Assembly: GCA_021107335.1 (NCBI GenBank)
Contig: JAIOSZ010000248.1
Span: forward strand, 1-10,887
DNA: 10,887 bases
From: Desulfuromonadaceae bacterium
GTDB lineage: Bacteria > Desulfobacterota > Desulfuromonadia > Desulfuromonadales > Syntrophotaleaceae
Direction: 5' to 3'
The notes beneath the pieces are model-generated. The model worked only from the letters and a program-made list of their open reading frames with translations. It had not been told where the DNA came from and did no database searches. Below are positions 1 to 7,431 of this stretch, in pieces (positions within the stretch are counted from its first letter, which is position 1; the number at the start of each line of letters is the position of its first letter). Both the position numbers and the translations under genes were made by a program.

Positions 1-503
1 AACAGCTGGAAATAAGCATTGTGCCTGCTCACGGCGATGGGGAAAGTGAATTTTTGATCGGTATTGCACCTCAGGCTCAGACCGTTTTAAAACACTTTCC
101 TCTCAAGGAAGCCTTTAGGCACGGCGTCGCCCGCAGCTGGGAACTGATTGACCTCACCCTGACTTTTATTCAAAAACTGGTACTCGGCAAGGTTTCCTCC
201 AGCAATATTGGCGGACCCATCACCGTCATTCAGGTGGCCGGTCAAGCCGCCCAGACTGATTTGGCCAGTGTCCTCTCGGTCCTGGCTTTTCTCAGTATTC
301 AACTGGGGATCCTGAATCTTTTCCCCATACCGATTCTCGATGGCGGTCATCTATTATTCGGGCTCTTTGAACTGGTTTTCCGTCGCCCCTTGTCCCTGCG
401 GATACGCGAAGTAGCGCAACAGGTAGGCCTGCTGTTCATCGTGTTGCTCATGGCGCTGGCTTTTTATAACGATATCTTAAGAGTCTTTAACGGAGGACAA
501 TAA
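1..503 (+). CDS. rseP: RseP-family site-2 zinc metalloprotease, C-terminal part (5' end outside window)
   Basis: This is the last ~167 codons of an RseP/RasP-type intramembrane protease. These enzymes cut membrane-bound anti-sigma factors or signal peptides in the inner membrane. The reading frame is open to the window edge (first full codon at base 3), so the GTG at 21 is internal. The first ~30 residues resemble the end of a PDZ domain. The middle has the SSNIGGPITV segment, and the end has the family signature NLFPIPILDGGH, whose Asp (codon 339-341) is the conserved LDG aspartate that helps bind catalytic zinc. Two hydrophobic helices flank it, the last being LLFIVLLMALAFY. The HExxH half of the active site would lie upstream of the window. 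Its TAA shares one base with the tsaB ATG, so translation of the two is probably coupled. Identification is firm; the substrate is not known. Confidence 0.93.
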   Translation, partial: QLEISIVPAHGDGESEFLIGIAPQAQTVLKHFPLKEAFRHGVARSWELIDLTLTFIQKLVLGKVSSSNIGGPITVIQVAGQAAQTDLASVLSVLAFLSIQLGILNLFPIPILDGGHLLFGLFELVFRRPLSLRIREVAQQVGLLFIVLLMALAFYNDILRVFNGGQ

Positions 504-1219
504 TGGCCGAGTGTCTTCTAACTATCGATACCTCGACTCCCGCCGGCAGCGTGGCGCTTAGTCGTGGTGAAGAGCTGATCGGCGAAGTGTTGCTCAACCT
601 TCGCTCCACCCACAGCGACCGCCTGCTACCTGCAGTGCAACTGTTGCTGCAGGATGCCGGTTTGAAACTAGATGAACTCGATGCATTCGGCATTGTTCTA
701 GGTCCTGGCTCCTTCACCGGTTTGCGGGTCGGAGTCGCCACAGTTAAGGGGTTGGCGCTAGCCACGGCTAAGCCGGTGGTTGGGGTTTCGTCTCTGCAAA
801 CTCTGGCCCTGCAGGTGCCTTATCCGGCCTATCCGTTGAGTGTCTGGCTCGATGCGCGTAAACAGGAGGTTTATGCGGGGCGCTATCACTGGGAAGGGGG
901 GCTTCCGGTCGCTCTTCATAGGGAACGGGTTGCCTCGCCGGAACAGTTGCTTGAAGAAATTTCTGAAGATATGTTGATCATCGGTAGCGGTGCGGTGGCC
1001 TACCGCTCCTTGATCGTGCGGCGGCTCGGTTCCCGTGCCCATTTTGTCCCTTGGCCCCTGCAGCAACCCCGCGCTTCTTCCGCTGCAGCATTGGCTCTGG
1101 CCGCTTTGCGTAATCAGGAGACGATTTCCCTGGAAATGCTGGAGCCCAGCTATATAAGGCTTTCGGAGGCTGAAGTAATGCTGGCCAGACGAGCTGGTGA
1201 CAACCCGATTGAAGGTTGA
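503..1219 (+). CDS. tsaB: tRNA threonylcarbamoyladenosine biosynthesis protein TsaB
   Basis: A 238-residue protein, close to the usual TsaB length of about 230. TsaB is an ASKHA-fold, catalytically inactive paralogue of TsaD. It works in the cytoplasm with TsaD and TsaE to put the t6A modification on A37 of tRNAs reading ANN codons. Visible signatures are LTIDTSTPAGSVAL at the N-terminus, HSDRLLPAV (residues 37-45) and GPGSFTGLRVG (67-77), all typical of the family. The C-terminal half is more variable and ends in the EPSYIRLSEAE segment usual for TsaB. The ATG at 503 is supported by GGAGG at 492-496 and by the TAATG overlap with rseP. Its TGA overlaps a TTGACA box that probably starts the next transcript. 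Nothing in it looks damaged. Confidence 0.95.
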   Translation: MAECLLTIDTSTPAGSVALSRGEELIGEVLLNLRSTHSDRLLPAVQLLLQDAGLKLDELDAFGIVLGPGSFTGLRVGVATVKGLALATAKPVVGVSSLQTLALQVPYPAYPLSVWLDARKQEVYAGRYHWEGGLPVALHRERVASPEQLLEEISEDMLIIGSGAVAYRSLIVRRLGSRAHFVPWPLQQPRASSAAALALAALRNQETISLEMLEPSYIRLSEAEVMLARRAGDNPIEG

Positions 1220-1244
1220 CAAGGGTAGGGCGTTTCGCTATTTT
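1216..1244 (+). promoter_or_regulatory. Candidate sigma70 promoter for the DUF465 gene
   Basis: TTGACA at 1216-1221, a perfect -35 match overlapping the tsaB stop codon, is followed after exactly 17 bp by TATTTT at 1239-1244 (4 of 6 matches to TATAAT). Transcription would begin near 1251, about 40 bases before the ATG at 1291. A 7-bp inverted repeat, CAAGGGT (1220-1226) and ACCCTTG (1270-1276), brackets the region. Its left arm overlaps the -35 box, so it could be part of an operator, though chance is possible. Confidence 0.55.
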
Positions 1245-1290
1245 AAAGATGGTTTTCCGCTCTTTATCAACCCTTGCAGGGAGGTGCTGA

Positions 1291-1512
1291 ATGGAAGGAC
1301 AGGATCTGGCTTCACTCCAGCAGTTGTGTGACGATAGACCTCGTTTTCGTCTACTTTTTGAAGAGCATTTGCTCTTGGAAAAACAGCTGGCTACCTTGGA
1401 CCAAAAAATACATTTGACCCCTGAAGAAGAGCTTGAACGCAAAAAAATTCAAAAATTGAAATTGGCGGGGAAAGACGAAATGGAGTACATTAAGCGGGAG
1501 TTGACACAGTAA
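1291..1512 (+). CDS. DUF465/YdcH-family small coiled-coil protein
   Basis: A 73-residue, charged, probably all-helical protein. The pattern FRLLFEEHLLLEKQL, then LTPEEELERKKIQKLKLAGKDEM matches the DUF465 (YdcH) family: two helices that likely form a coiled-coil hairpin, with a short basic stretch ending in KLKLAGKDE. No enzymatic residues, membrane segment or signal peptide are visible. The family is common in proteobacteria and its function is not established, so I give none. Translation is supported by a strong Shine-Dalgarno, AGGGAGGTG at 1278-1286, four bases before the ATG. It has its own candidate promoter upstream and a likely terminator just after it, so it appears to be a single-gene unit between the rseP-tsaB genes and ilvD. 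Confidence 0.82.
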   Translation: MEGQDLASLQQLCDDRPRFRLLFEEHLLLEKQLATLDQKIHLTPEEELERKKIQKLKLAGKDEMEYIKRELTQ

Positions 1513-1532
1513 ACTTTCCCGGTACCGGTTAT

Positions 1533-1572
1533 GAAAGGGTTTGGGCTGGTTGCTCGAACCCTTTCTACATTT
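1533..1572 (+). terminator. Probable intrinsic terminator after the DUF465 gene
   Basis: GAAAGGGTT (1533-1541) and AACCCTTTC (1557-1565) form a perfect 9-bp stem with a 15-base loop, 20 bases after the stop codon. The tail (TACATTT) is a poor T-run, so termination may be partial. A 10-bp palindrome, CCGGTACCGG (1519-1528), lies just before it. Confidence 0.5.
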
Positions 1573-1590
1573 GGCTCTACTTTGGTCCGG

Positions 1591-1606
1591 CTAAACATTT
1601 GTTTAG
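1591..1606 (+). promoter_or_regulatory. 16-bp dyad CTAAACATTTGTTTAG, possible operator upstream of ilvD
   Basis: CTAAACA (1591-1597) and TGTTTAG (1600-1606) are perfect inverted arms separated by two T. The two-base centre makes it more like a binding site for a dimeric repressor than an RNA hairpin, although a six-pair stem with a four-base loop is also possible. It lies 182 bp before the ilvD start codon. No specific regulator can be named from the sequence. Confidence 0.4.
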
Positions 1607-1621
1607 TGGCCCTCTCTGTAT

Positions 1622-1663
1622 TGCAGGTCTAACTTTTGATATCGGCATAGATTAGACGCTGCA
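1622..1663 (+). promoter_or_regulatory. Strong 11-bp hairpin in the ilvD upstream region
   Basis: TGCAGGTCTAA (1622-1632) pairs with TTAGAC (1652-1657) plus CTGCA (1659-1663), giving 11 base pairs with one bulged G (1658) and a 19-base loop. There is no T-run, so it is not an intrinsic terminator. If transcription starts upstream of it, it would be a structured part of the ilvD 5' leader; otherwise it could be a DNA-level dyad. The TCTAA/TTAGA core resembles the CTAAA/TTTAG arms of the dyad at 1591-1606. Confidence 0.4.
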
Positions 1664-1709
1664 GCTCGCAGTTGTCTGTAACGATAAATCCAGAATTCAT
1701 GTTTTTTTG

Positions 1710-1737
1710 TTGAGTGCGCGGCTGGATAAAATATGAC
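1710..1737 (+). promoter_or_regulatory. Weak candidate promoter for ilvD
   Basis: TTGAGT (1710-1715) and TATGAC (1732-1737) match 4 of 6 consensus bases each with 16 bp between them, in a locally AT-rich stretch. A TAAAAT at 1727-1732 is an alternative -10 box without a good -35. The start site is therefore uncertain. Confidence 0.25.
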
Positions 1738-1788
1738 ATTGAACACTATTTAACTTATCTTATCTGCACATAGAAAGGCTCTGATCGT

Positions 1789-3459
1789 ATGACAAGCAAG
1801 CGTAGCGATGCAATCACCCAAGGTTTTGAACGCGCTCCTCATCGGGCCCTGCTGCTCGGTACAGGTCTGCCCCGCTCAGAAATGGGCAAGCCACTGATCG
1901 GAATCGCCACCTCCTTTACCGACCTGATTCCCGGCCATATCGGCATGCGTGATCTGGAACGTTTTATTGAAAAGGGTGTCCATACCGGCGGAGGCTATTC
2001 CTTTCTGTTCGGCATTCCGGGAGTCTGTGATGGCATCGCTATGGGGCATAAGGGCATGCACTATTCCCTGGCTACCCGCGAACTGATCGCCGATATGGTG
2101 GAATCCATCACTGAGGCCCATCGTCTCGATGGCCTGGTGCTGCTTACTAACTGTGACAAGATCACCCCCGGCATGCTTATGGCCGCGGCCCGTCTTGATG
2201 TCCCCTGTATTGTGGTTACTGCCGGCCCCATGCTGACCGGTTCCGGACGTGATGGACGACGCTATTCATTTGTTACCGATACCTTTGAGGCTATGGCTCG
2301 CTTCAAGGCAGGTGAGATCAACGAAAAAGAATTGACCCAGTGCGAAGATAAGGCCTGTCCTGGAGCCGGATCCTGTCAGGGCTTGTTCACCGCTAACACC
2401 ATGGCTATTCTCACCGAAACCCTCGGCATGAGTCTGGTTGGCTGTGGCACGGCACTGGCTGTTTCTTCTCATAAACGGCGTCTGGCCTTTGCCTCTGGCG
2501 AGCGGATTGTCGATCTGGTCAAGCAGGACATCACCCCCCGCAAGATTCTGACTCGGGCTGCCTTTGAAAATGCCATCCGTGTCGATCTAGCCCTCGGGGG
2601 ATCTAGCAATACGGTACTGCATCTGCTCTCCATTGCCCATGAGGCGGAAGTCGATGTGCCTCTTGATTTGTTTGACGAATTGAGTCGCACCACGCCGCAA
2701 ATTGCTTCCATGAATCCTGGTGGCAAGCACTTTATGGAGGACCTGGATGCTGCCGGTGGCGTGCCAGGAGTTCTCTCCCAACTTGGCGATCTGGTGCTGG
2801 ATAATCCGACCCTGAGCGGACCATCGGTCAAGGAGATTATTTCCGGGGTGCCCCCCGTCGACGACGAAGTTATTCGTCCTATGAGCGATCCGGTGCGTGC
2901 TGAAGGGGGAATTGCCATTCTTAGTGGTAATCTGGCGCCGGACGGCGCGGTGGTTAAGCAGTCCGGAGTCTCGGATAAGATGATGGAGTTTGAGGGTGTC
3001 GCCCGCTGCTTCAATTCCGAAGAACAGGCCATGGAAGCGTTGATGAGTGGCCAGGTCGTTGCCGGTGATGTGGTAGTCATTCGCTACGAAGGTCCCAAAG
3101 GTGGACCCGGTATGCGTGAAATGCTCGCCCCGACGGCTACCTTGATGGGCCTCGGTCTTGGGGACAGTGTGGCACTGGTCACCGACGGTCGCTTCTCCGG
3201 AGGCACCCGTGGCCCTTGTATTGGACATATTTCCCCTGAAGCTATGGTCGGCGGGCCTATCGCCCTGGTTGAGGACGGTGATAAGATCCGTCTCAATATC
3301 CCCCAGAGGCGCCTTGAGGTTCTGGTGGACGATGCAGTGCTTGCTGATCGCCGGGATAAGTGGGTGCGTCCCGAGCCGAAAATCAAGAAAGGTTGGCTGT
3401 CCCGTTACGCTGCTGTGGTAACGTCGGCCAATACCGGTGCCGTGTGTAAGGCGGACTGA
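1789..3459 (+). CDS. ilvD: Dihydroxyacid dehydratase IlvD
   Basis: A 556-residue iron-sulfur enzyme of the IlvD/Edd family, normal in length (about 550-570). It dehydrates 2,3-dihydroxyisovalerate and 2,3-dihydroxy-3-methylvalerate to the keto acids that lead to valine, leucine and isoleucine. Visible motifs are ERAPHRALL near the N-terminus, [12 protein letters not shown] (79-90), [12 protein letters not shown] (120-131, Cys122) and [16 protein letters not shown] (190-205, Cys190 and Cys196), which carry the cluster ligands. The PGH at 48-50, where plant-type [2Fe-2S] enzymes have PCN, suggests the oxygen-sensitive E. coli-like cluster type; this is inference. The ATG at 1789 has AGAAAGG at 1772-1778, a moderate, slightly distant ribosome site. 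ilvB starts 54 bp downstream with no terminator between, so ilvDBN is probably one transcript. Confidence 0.96.
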   Translation: MTSKRSDAITQGFERAPHRALLLGTGLPRSEMGKPLIGIATSFTDLIPGHIGMRDLERFIEKGVHTGGGYSFLFGIPGVCDGIAMGHKGMHYSLATRELIADMVESITEAHRLDGLVLLTNCDKITPGMLMAAARLDVPCIVVTAGPMLTGSGRDGRRYSFVTDTFEAMARFKAGEINEKELTQCEDKACPGAGSCQGLFTANTMAILTETLGMSLVGCGTALAVSSHKRRLAFASGERIVDLVKQDITPRKILTRAAFENAIRVDLALGGSSNTVLHLLSIAHEAEVDVPLDLFDELSRTTPQIASMNPGGKHFMEDLDAAGGVPGVLSQLGDLVLDNPTLSGPSVKEIISGVPPVDDEVIRPMSDPVRAEGGIAILSGNLAPDGAVVKQSGVSDKMMEFEGVARCFNSEEQAMEALMSGQVVAGDVVVIRYEGPKGGPGMREMLAPTATLMGLGLGDSVALVTDGRFSGGTRGPCIGHISPEAMVGGPIALVEDGDKIRLNIPQRRLEVLVDDAVLADRRDKWVRPEPKIKKGWLSRYAAVVTSANTGAVCKAD

Positions 3460-3513
3460 GGGATACACGTTTTTTGATTTAGTTGATGTGCATAGAGCGG
3501 TAGGAGGCTGTTT

Positions 3514-5211
3514 GTGAAAAAAACCGGATCACAGATTTTGTTGGAATGCCTGCAGCAGGAAGGGGTCGATACTGTTTTCGGCTACCCCGGCGGTACGGTC
3601 ATCAACATTTATCACGATATTGCGGATTATCCCATCCACCATATTTTGACTCGTCACGAGCAGGCTGCGGTGCATGCCGCCGATGGCTATGCCCGCACCA
3701 CGGGCAAGGTCGGAGTCGCCATCGCCACTAGCGGGCCAGGTGCAACCAACACCGTTACCGGTATCGCCACCGCTTATATGGACTCGGTGCCGATGGTGAT
3801 TATCACCGGTCAGGTGCCGACGCCACTGATTGGCAACGACGCCTTTCAAGAAGTCGACATTATCGGTATCACCCGCTCTATTACTAAGCATAATTATCTG
3901 GTGCAGGACATTAAGGACCTGTCTCGTATCGTCAAACAGGCCTTTTACATTGCCCGCACTGGACGGCCTGGCCCGGTTTTGATCGATCTGCCCAAGGATA
4001 TTCAGGTGGCTAGTGCCAAGTTTGAGTACCCTGAAAAGGTTGAATTGCGTGGCTACAAGCCGACCTATAGCGGCAATGCGCGGCAGATGGAGAAGGCTGC
4101 TCGCATGATTTTAGCGTCTCGCAAGCCGGTGCTTTATGTCGGTGGCGGTGCAACTGGAGCCGATGCCTCGGAGGATCTGCTGGCCTTTGCCGAGATGACT
4201 CAGGCGCCGGTGACCACCACCCTGATGGGTATGGCTTCTTTTCCCCAACGCCATCCTCAAGCCCTGGGTATGCTCGGCATGCACGGTACCTATTATGCCA
4301 ACATGGCGGTGACTAACTCTGATCTGCTCATAGCGGTGGGTGCCCGGTTCGATGACCGGGTGACCGGTAAGATCGCCTCTTTTGCTCCCCATGCCAAGAT
4401 CATCCACATCGATATCGATCCTACTTCTATCAAAAAGAACGTGCGGGTCGATCTGCCCATTGTGGGCGATCTTAAGGATGTGCTGAATAAGCTCGGCGTC
4501 GCTCTGGGCGAGAGGCCCGAGGAGTTAGCGGCCATGGTCGATGGCTCCGCAGCCTGGCGGACGGAGATCGACGATTGGAAGAGCAGCCATCCCATGGGCT
4601 ATCAGGCCAGTGATTCCATCATCAAGCCCCAATATGTTATTGAGCAGCTGCGGGAGTTAACCGCTGATGATGCCATCATCACCACCGAGGTCGGTCAGCA
4701 TCAGATGTGGACCGCTCAGTTCTTTTCATTCAGTCAGCCCCGGACCTTCCTCACCTCCGGTGGGCTGGGAACCATGGGCTATGGTTTGCCGGCTGCCGTC
4801 GGTGCCCAGGCGGCCTTTCCTGAGCGGCAGGTCATCGACATCTCCGGTGACGGCTCCTTTCAGATGAATTCGCAAGAGCTAGCGACCCTGGTGCAGTACA
4901 AGCTGCCGGTGAAGATCGCTATTCTCAACAATAATTACCTCGGTATGGTGCGTCAGTGGCAGGAGATGTTCTTTGATCGCCGCTACAGCGAGACGACCAT
5001 GGAACTGCCCATCGACTTTGTCAAACTGGCTGAAGCCTATGGCGCCACCGGTCTCCGCGCCACTCGGCCCGAAGAGGTCGGTGAGGTTATTCGCAAGGCC
5101 TTGGCAACCCCTGGTCCGGTGCTCATGGAGTTCAAAGTCGACCGGGAAGAAAACGTTATGCCCATGGTGCCGGCCGGAGCGGCAATCAACGAGATGGTGC
5201 TGGCTTCTTAG
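3514..5211 (+). CDS. ilvB: Acetolactate synthase large (catalytic) subunit
   Basis: A 565-residue biosynthetic acetohydroxyacid synthase catalytic subunit. It uses thiamine diphosphate (with FAD) to join two pyruvates into acetolactate, or pyruvate and 2-ketobutyrate into acetohydroxybutyrate: the first shared step of valine and isoleucine synthesis. The N-terminal ThDP-binding half shows [14 protein letters not shown] and [16 protein letters not shown], with the catalytic Glu49. The C-terminal half shows the ThDP/Mg motif GDGSFQMNS (from 445) ending in [13 protein letters not shown] (from 471). A regulatory-subunit gene follows, which fits the anabolic AHAS rather than the catabolic AlsS type. 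The start is GTG at 3514 with AGGAGG at 3502-3507, so I prefer it to any internal ATG. No inactivating change is visible. Confidence 0.96.
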   Translation: MKKTGSQILLECLQQEGVDTVFGYPGGTVINIYHDIADYPIHHILTRHEQAAVHAADGYARTTGKVGVAIATSGPGATNTVTGIATAYMDSVPMVIITGQVPTPLIGNDAFQEVDIIGITRSITKHNYLVQDIKDLSRIVKQAFYIARTGRPGPVLIDLPKDIQVASAKFEYPEKVELRGYKPTYSGNARQMEKAARMILASRKPVLYVGGGATGADASEDLLAFAEMTQAPVTTTLMGMASFPQRHPQALGMLGMHGTYYANMAVTNSDLLIAVGARFDDRVTGKIASFAPHAKIIHIDIDPTSIKKNVRVDLPIVGDLKDVLNKLGVALGERPEELAAMVDGSAAWRTEIDDWKSSHPMGYQASDSIIKPQYVIEQLRELTADDAIITTEVGQHQMWTAQFFSFSQPRTFLTSGGLGTMGYGLPAAVGAQAAFPERQVIDISGDGSFQMNSQELATLVQYKLPVKIAILNNNYLGMVRQWQEMFFDRRYSETTMELPIDFVKLAEAYGATGLRATRPEEVGEVIRKALATPGPVLMEFKVDREENVMPMVPAGAAINEMVLAS

Positions 5212-5249
5212 CCGGTGGCCTACGCAAATCTATGGAGTGCTTTGAAACC

Positions 5250-5726
5250 ATGAAACATACCATTTCGGTTTTGGTGGAAAACGAGTTTGGTGTCCTGACC
5301 CGGGTGGCGGGGCTTTTTTCCGGACGTGGCTTTAATATCGAGAGTCTGTCCGTGGCGCCGACCCTCGATCCGAGTGTTTCCCGCATGACCATTGTCACCC
5401 GCGGCGACGATCGGATTCTGGAACAGATCAACAAACAACTCAATAAGTTGATCGATACCATCAAGGTGACGGATTTTACCGGTCAGGACTATGTCGAACG
5501 GGAAATGGCCCTGGTCAAGGTGGCTGCCGAAGAGGAGACTCGCGCCGAAGTTTTGCGCATTGTCGATATCTTCCGCGCCAAGGTGGTCGATGTAACGCCG
5601 CGTTCCTATACCCTGGAGGTAACCGGTGTGCCGACCAAGCTCGACGCGGTCATTGATCTGCTCAAACCCATGGGCATCAAGGAGTTGGTGCGCTCCGGTC
5701 CTATAGTCATTGGCCGAGGTCAGTAA
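5250..5726 (+). CDS. ilvN: Acetolactate synthase small (regulatory) subunit
   Basis: A 158-residue ACT-domain protein that activates the large subunit and gives valine feedback inhibition. The N-terminal ACT domain reads HTISVLVENEFGVLTRVAGL, followed by FSGRGFNIESLSVAPT, a strong family match. The C-terminal half (from about residue 80) is the ALS small-subunit C-terminal domain and includes EVTGVPTKLDAVIDLL and GPIVIGRG. I chose the ATG at 5250 (MKHTISVLV) because this is where the family normally begins. The frame is open to another ATG at 5232, which would add MECFET, but no Shine-Dalgarno precedes it. The nearest one for 5250 is GGAG at 5234-5237, 12 bases away, so initiation may rely on coupling to ilvB, which ends 38 bases upstream. 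In related bacteria ilvC follows directly; here only an apparent remnant does. Confidence 0.93.
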   Translation: MKHTISVLVENEFGVLTRVAGLFSGRGFNIESLSVAPTLDPSVSRMTIVTRGDDRILEQINKQLNKLIDTIKVTDFTGQDYVEREMALVKVAAEEETRAEVLRIVDIFRAKVVDVTPRSYTLEVTGVPTKLDAVIDLLKPMGIKELVRSGPIVIGRGQ

Positions 5727-5875
5727 CGACCGTTCAGTTACTCGGCAGGCAGGGTTGCCGGTTATGACCGCCAGTTAGCGTCAGTGCCGAGCATCTTGTC
5801 GAGTAAGTTGGTGGTCGTCTGCGTGGTATCGTGAACTGGCTTGGTGACGACAAGTCGGATAAACAGCTACTTTAA
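5727..5875 (+). pseudogene. ilvC: Probable decayed 3' end of ilvC (ketol-acid reductoisomerase)
   Basis: This stretch has no intact gene, but the frame of codons 5786-5872 reads AEHLVE, a TAA (5804-5806), then VGGRLRGIVNWLGDDKSDK and a final TAA at 5873-5875. Ketol-acid reductoisomerases typically end with a pattern like EHPIExVGxKLRxMMPWI followed by K and DK residues (family pattern from memory). The agreement in order and spacing of H, E, VG, LR, W and K is hard to dismiss. A neighbouring frame just upstream (5766-5783) reads DRQLAS, which would fit the preceding RRxxA region after a frameshift; another stop (TGA, 5765-5767) lies in the main frame. The position between ilvN and psd is where Geobacter relatives carry ilvC. 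The first ~300 codons are absent. The boundary towards ilvN is uncertain and the assignment is inference. Confidence 0.6.
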
Positions 5876-5946
5876 TTAACCCGTCGGGCTAGAGCGTTAG
5901 GAAAACCCTTACGACTCATCGGCGCGGTTCAGTCGAGGATATTACC

Positions 5947-6591
5947 ATGAAAAACCAGCATCAACCGGTCGCCTCTGAAGGCTACCCCTTTATCGCGCTT
6001 TTCGCCTTTGTCACTCTGGTCTTTGCGCTGCTCAGTTGGGGGACGCTAACTGTTCTGGCCTTGGCTTTGACCCTGTTTACGGTCTATTTCTTTCGCAATC
6101 CTGAGCGTCATGTAGAGGCTGAGGAGTCGGCGGTTGTGTCGCCGGCGGACGGCAAGGTGGTGTTCGTAGGTCCGGTGACTGAGGAACGCTACTTCAAGAG
6201 CGAGGCAATCAAGGTCAGTATCTTCATGTCGGTATTCGATGTGCATGTCAACCGGGTGCCCTGCGACGGCAAGGTGGTCGATAAGTTCTACAACAAGGGT
6301 GAGTTCTTTAACGCTGCCCTCGATAAGGCTAGTTTGCAGAACGAGCAGGCCGGTACCCTGGTCGAACACCCTTCAGGTAAGCGACTGTTGTTTGTACAGA
6401 TCGCCGGTCTGATCGCGCGACGGATTGTGGTCTATCCGCAAATCGGCGATTTGCTCAAGCGGGGCATGCGCTGCGGTCTGATACGCTTCGGCTCCCGGGT
6501 CGATGTTTACTTTCCTGCCGATTCTGATGTGCTGATTAACGTCGGTGATCGTGCCAAAGCTGGAGAAACCATTTTGGGCTACCTCAAATGA
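5947..6591 (+). CDS. psd: Phosphatidylserine decarboxylase proenzyme, short (archaeal-type) form
   Basis: A 214-residue member of the short PSD-A subfamily. It decarboxylates phosphatidylserine to phosphatidylethanolamine at the cytoplasmic membrane. Residues 12-48 form one or two hydrophobic membrane segments. SPADGKVV (65-72, Asp68) and FDVHVNRVP (97-105, His100) carry the conserved active-site Asp and His. The self-cleavage site is RFGSR, with Gly182-Ser183, where Ser183 would become the pyruvoyl group of the small alpha chain; the long E. coli-type enzymes have LGST instead. The ATG at 5947 has GAGGAT at 5935-5940. The 71 bases between the apparent ilvC remnant and this gene show no clear promoter or terminator. 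It overlaps pssA by four bases, so the two successive phospholipid enzymes, pathway order reversed, are probably coupled. Confidence 0.95.
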   Translation: MKNQHQPVASEGYPFIALFAFVTLVFALLSWGTLTVLALALTLFTVYFFRNPERHVEAEESAVVSPADGKVVFVGPVTEERYFKSEAIKVSIFMSVFDVHVNRVPCDGKVVDKFYNKGEFFNAALDKASLQNEQAGTLVEHPSGKRLLFVQIAGLIARRIVVYPQIGDLLKRGMRCGLIRFGSRVDVYFPADSDVLINVGDRAKAGETILGYLK

Positions 6592-7355
6592 GCGAATCAT
6601 CGTCCTCTTTAGATCGTCGGGAGAGCTTGCGTAAGGGTGTCTACCTGCTGCCAAACCTCTTTACCACTGGCACTCTGTTTGCTGGCTTTTACGGCATTAT
6701 CTCCACCATGAATGGTGGCTACTATGTGGCTGCTTGGTTCATTCTCGTCTCGGCAATTTTTGATGTACTGGATGGCAAGGTCGCTCGACTGACCGGCACC
6801 ACCAGTCGCTTTGGTGTTGAGTATGACTCGCTGGCCGATTTGGTTGCGTTTGGCGTCGCTCCCGGGTTGCTTATGTATTCCTGGGCCCTTAAACCCTTTG
6901 GCAAGCTTGGCTGGTTGGCAGCTTTTCTTTATGTGGTCTGCGGCGCCCTGCGCCTGGCCCGGTTCAATGTCCAAGTTGACACCGTTGAGTCGAAGCGTTT
7001 TCTCGGCCTGCCGATTCCTGCTGCAGCGAGCATGGTGGCTAGCTGCGTACTGCTCTTTTATCATTTGGGCGGCTCGGGTAGTATCCGCAAGGTGTCCGTA
7101 CTGATTCTTATCTATGTGCTGGCGTTGCTTATGGTCAGTAATGTTCGCTACTACTCCTTCAAGGACCCCGAGCTGGTCAAGCGCCAGCCCTTCGGTTTTC
7201 TGGTGTTGTTGATCTTTGTGGTCATCGTGGTGGTGGCCGAACCACAGATCATGATTTTTGCACTGTTTGGCTTCTATTTGCTGTCGGGTCCTGCTAGCTA
7301 TCTGTTTCGTCTGCCCCTGCTGCGCCGCCTACGCCGAAGGCGGGGAGACGGGTAG
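6588..7355 (+). CDS. pssA: CDP-diacylglycerol-serine O-phosphatidyltransferase (phosphatidylserine synthase)
   Basis: A 255-residue integral membrane enzyme of the CDP-alcohol phosphatidyltransferase family. It makes phosphatidylserine from CDP-diacylglycerol and L-serine, the substrate for Psd. The family metal-binding signature D-xx-DG-xx-AR-x8-G-xxx-D-xxx-D is complete: Asp59, Asp62-Gly63, Ala66-Arg67, Gly76, Asp80 and Asp84. Several hydrophobic helices follow across the rest of the chain, with a very basic tail (RRLRRRRGDG). KGVYLLPNLFTTGTLFAGF (16-34) is typical of the PssA subclass rather than PgsA. The start overlaps the psd stop as ATGA (6588-6591). No clear intrinsic terminator follows; the next transcription signals belong to leuA. 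Confidence 0.95.
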   Translation: MSESSSSLDRRESLRKGVYLLPNLFTTGTLFAGFYGIISTMNGGYYVAAWFILVSAIFDVLDGKVARLTGTTSRFGVEYDSLADLVAFGVAPGLLMYSWALKPFGKLGWLAAFLYVVCGALRLARFNVQVDTVESKRFLGLPIPAAASMVASCVLLFYHLGGSGSIRKVSVLILIYVLALLMVSNVRYYSFKDPELVKRQPFGFLVLLIFVVIVVVAEPQIMIFALFGFYLLSGPASYLFRLPLLRRLRRRRGDG

Positions 7356-7410
7356 AAGTTTTAGGTTACTGAAAGGCTGTTTTGTCTGCCTTAAAATCGA
7401 CGGCATTCCG

Positions 7411-7431
7411 GGGCTTTTGACGTAAAAGCCC
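7411..7431 (+). repeat. 8-bp inverted repeat abutting the leuA promoter
   Basis: GGGCTTTT (7411-7418) and AAAAGCCC (7424-7431) are perfect inverted arms around five bases (GACGT). The right arm ends directly against the TTGACA -35 box. There is no T-run, so it is a poor terminator for pssA; an operator or a Rho-independent-like pause are both possible. No regulator is identifiable. Confidence 0.45.

Noticed and set aside
1701..1708. Run of seven T as an intrinsic terminator upstream of ilvD.
   Set aside because: No GC-rich hairpin directly precedes it; the hairpin at 1622-1663 ends about 38 bases earlier.
1733..1753. Mini-ORF M-T-L-N-T-I before ilvD as an attenuation leader peptide.
   Set aside because: Only six residues, one Leu and one Ile, no ribosome site and no following terminator/antiterminator pair.
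2587..3468. Long open frame on the minus strand opposite ilvD (293 codons).
   Set aside because: It is a shadow of ilvD codon bias; no recognisable protein, ribosome site or promoter.
5726..5854. Several 6-7-bp complementary pairs (5726-5731/5813-5818, 5738-5744/5800-5806, 5741-5747/5785-5791, 5770-5776/5834-5840, 5795-5801/5848-5854) that could be read as a riboswitch with alternative pairing.
   Set aside because: One or two such 7-bp pairs are expected by chance in 220 bases, and the same bases are better explained as a decayed ilvC 3' end. Only covariation in relatives would revive the RNA idea.
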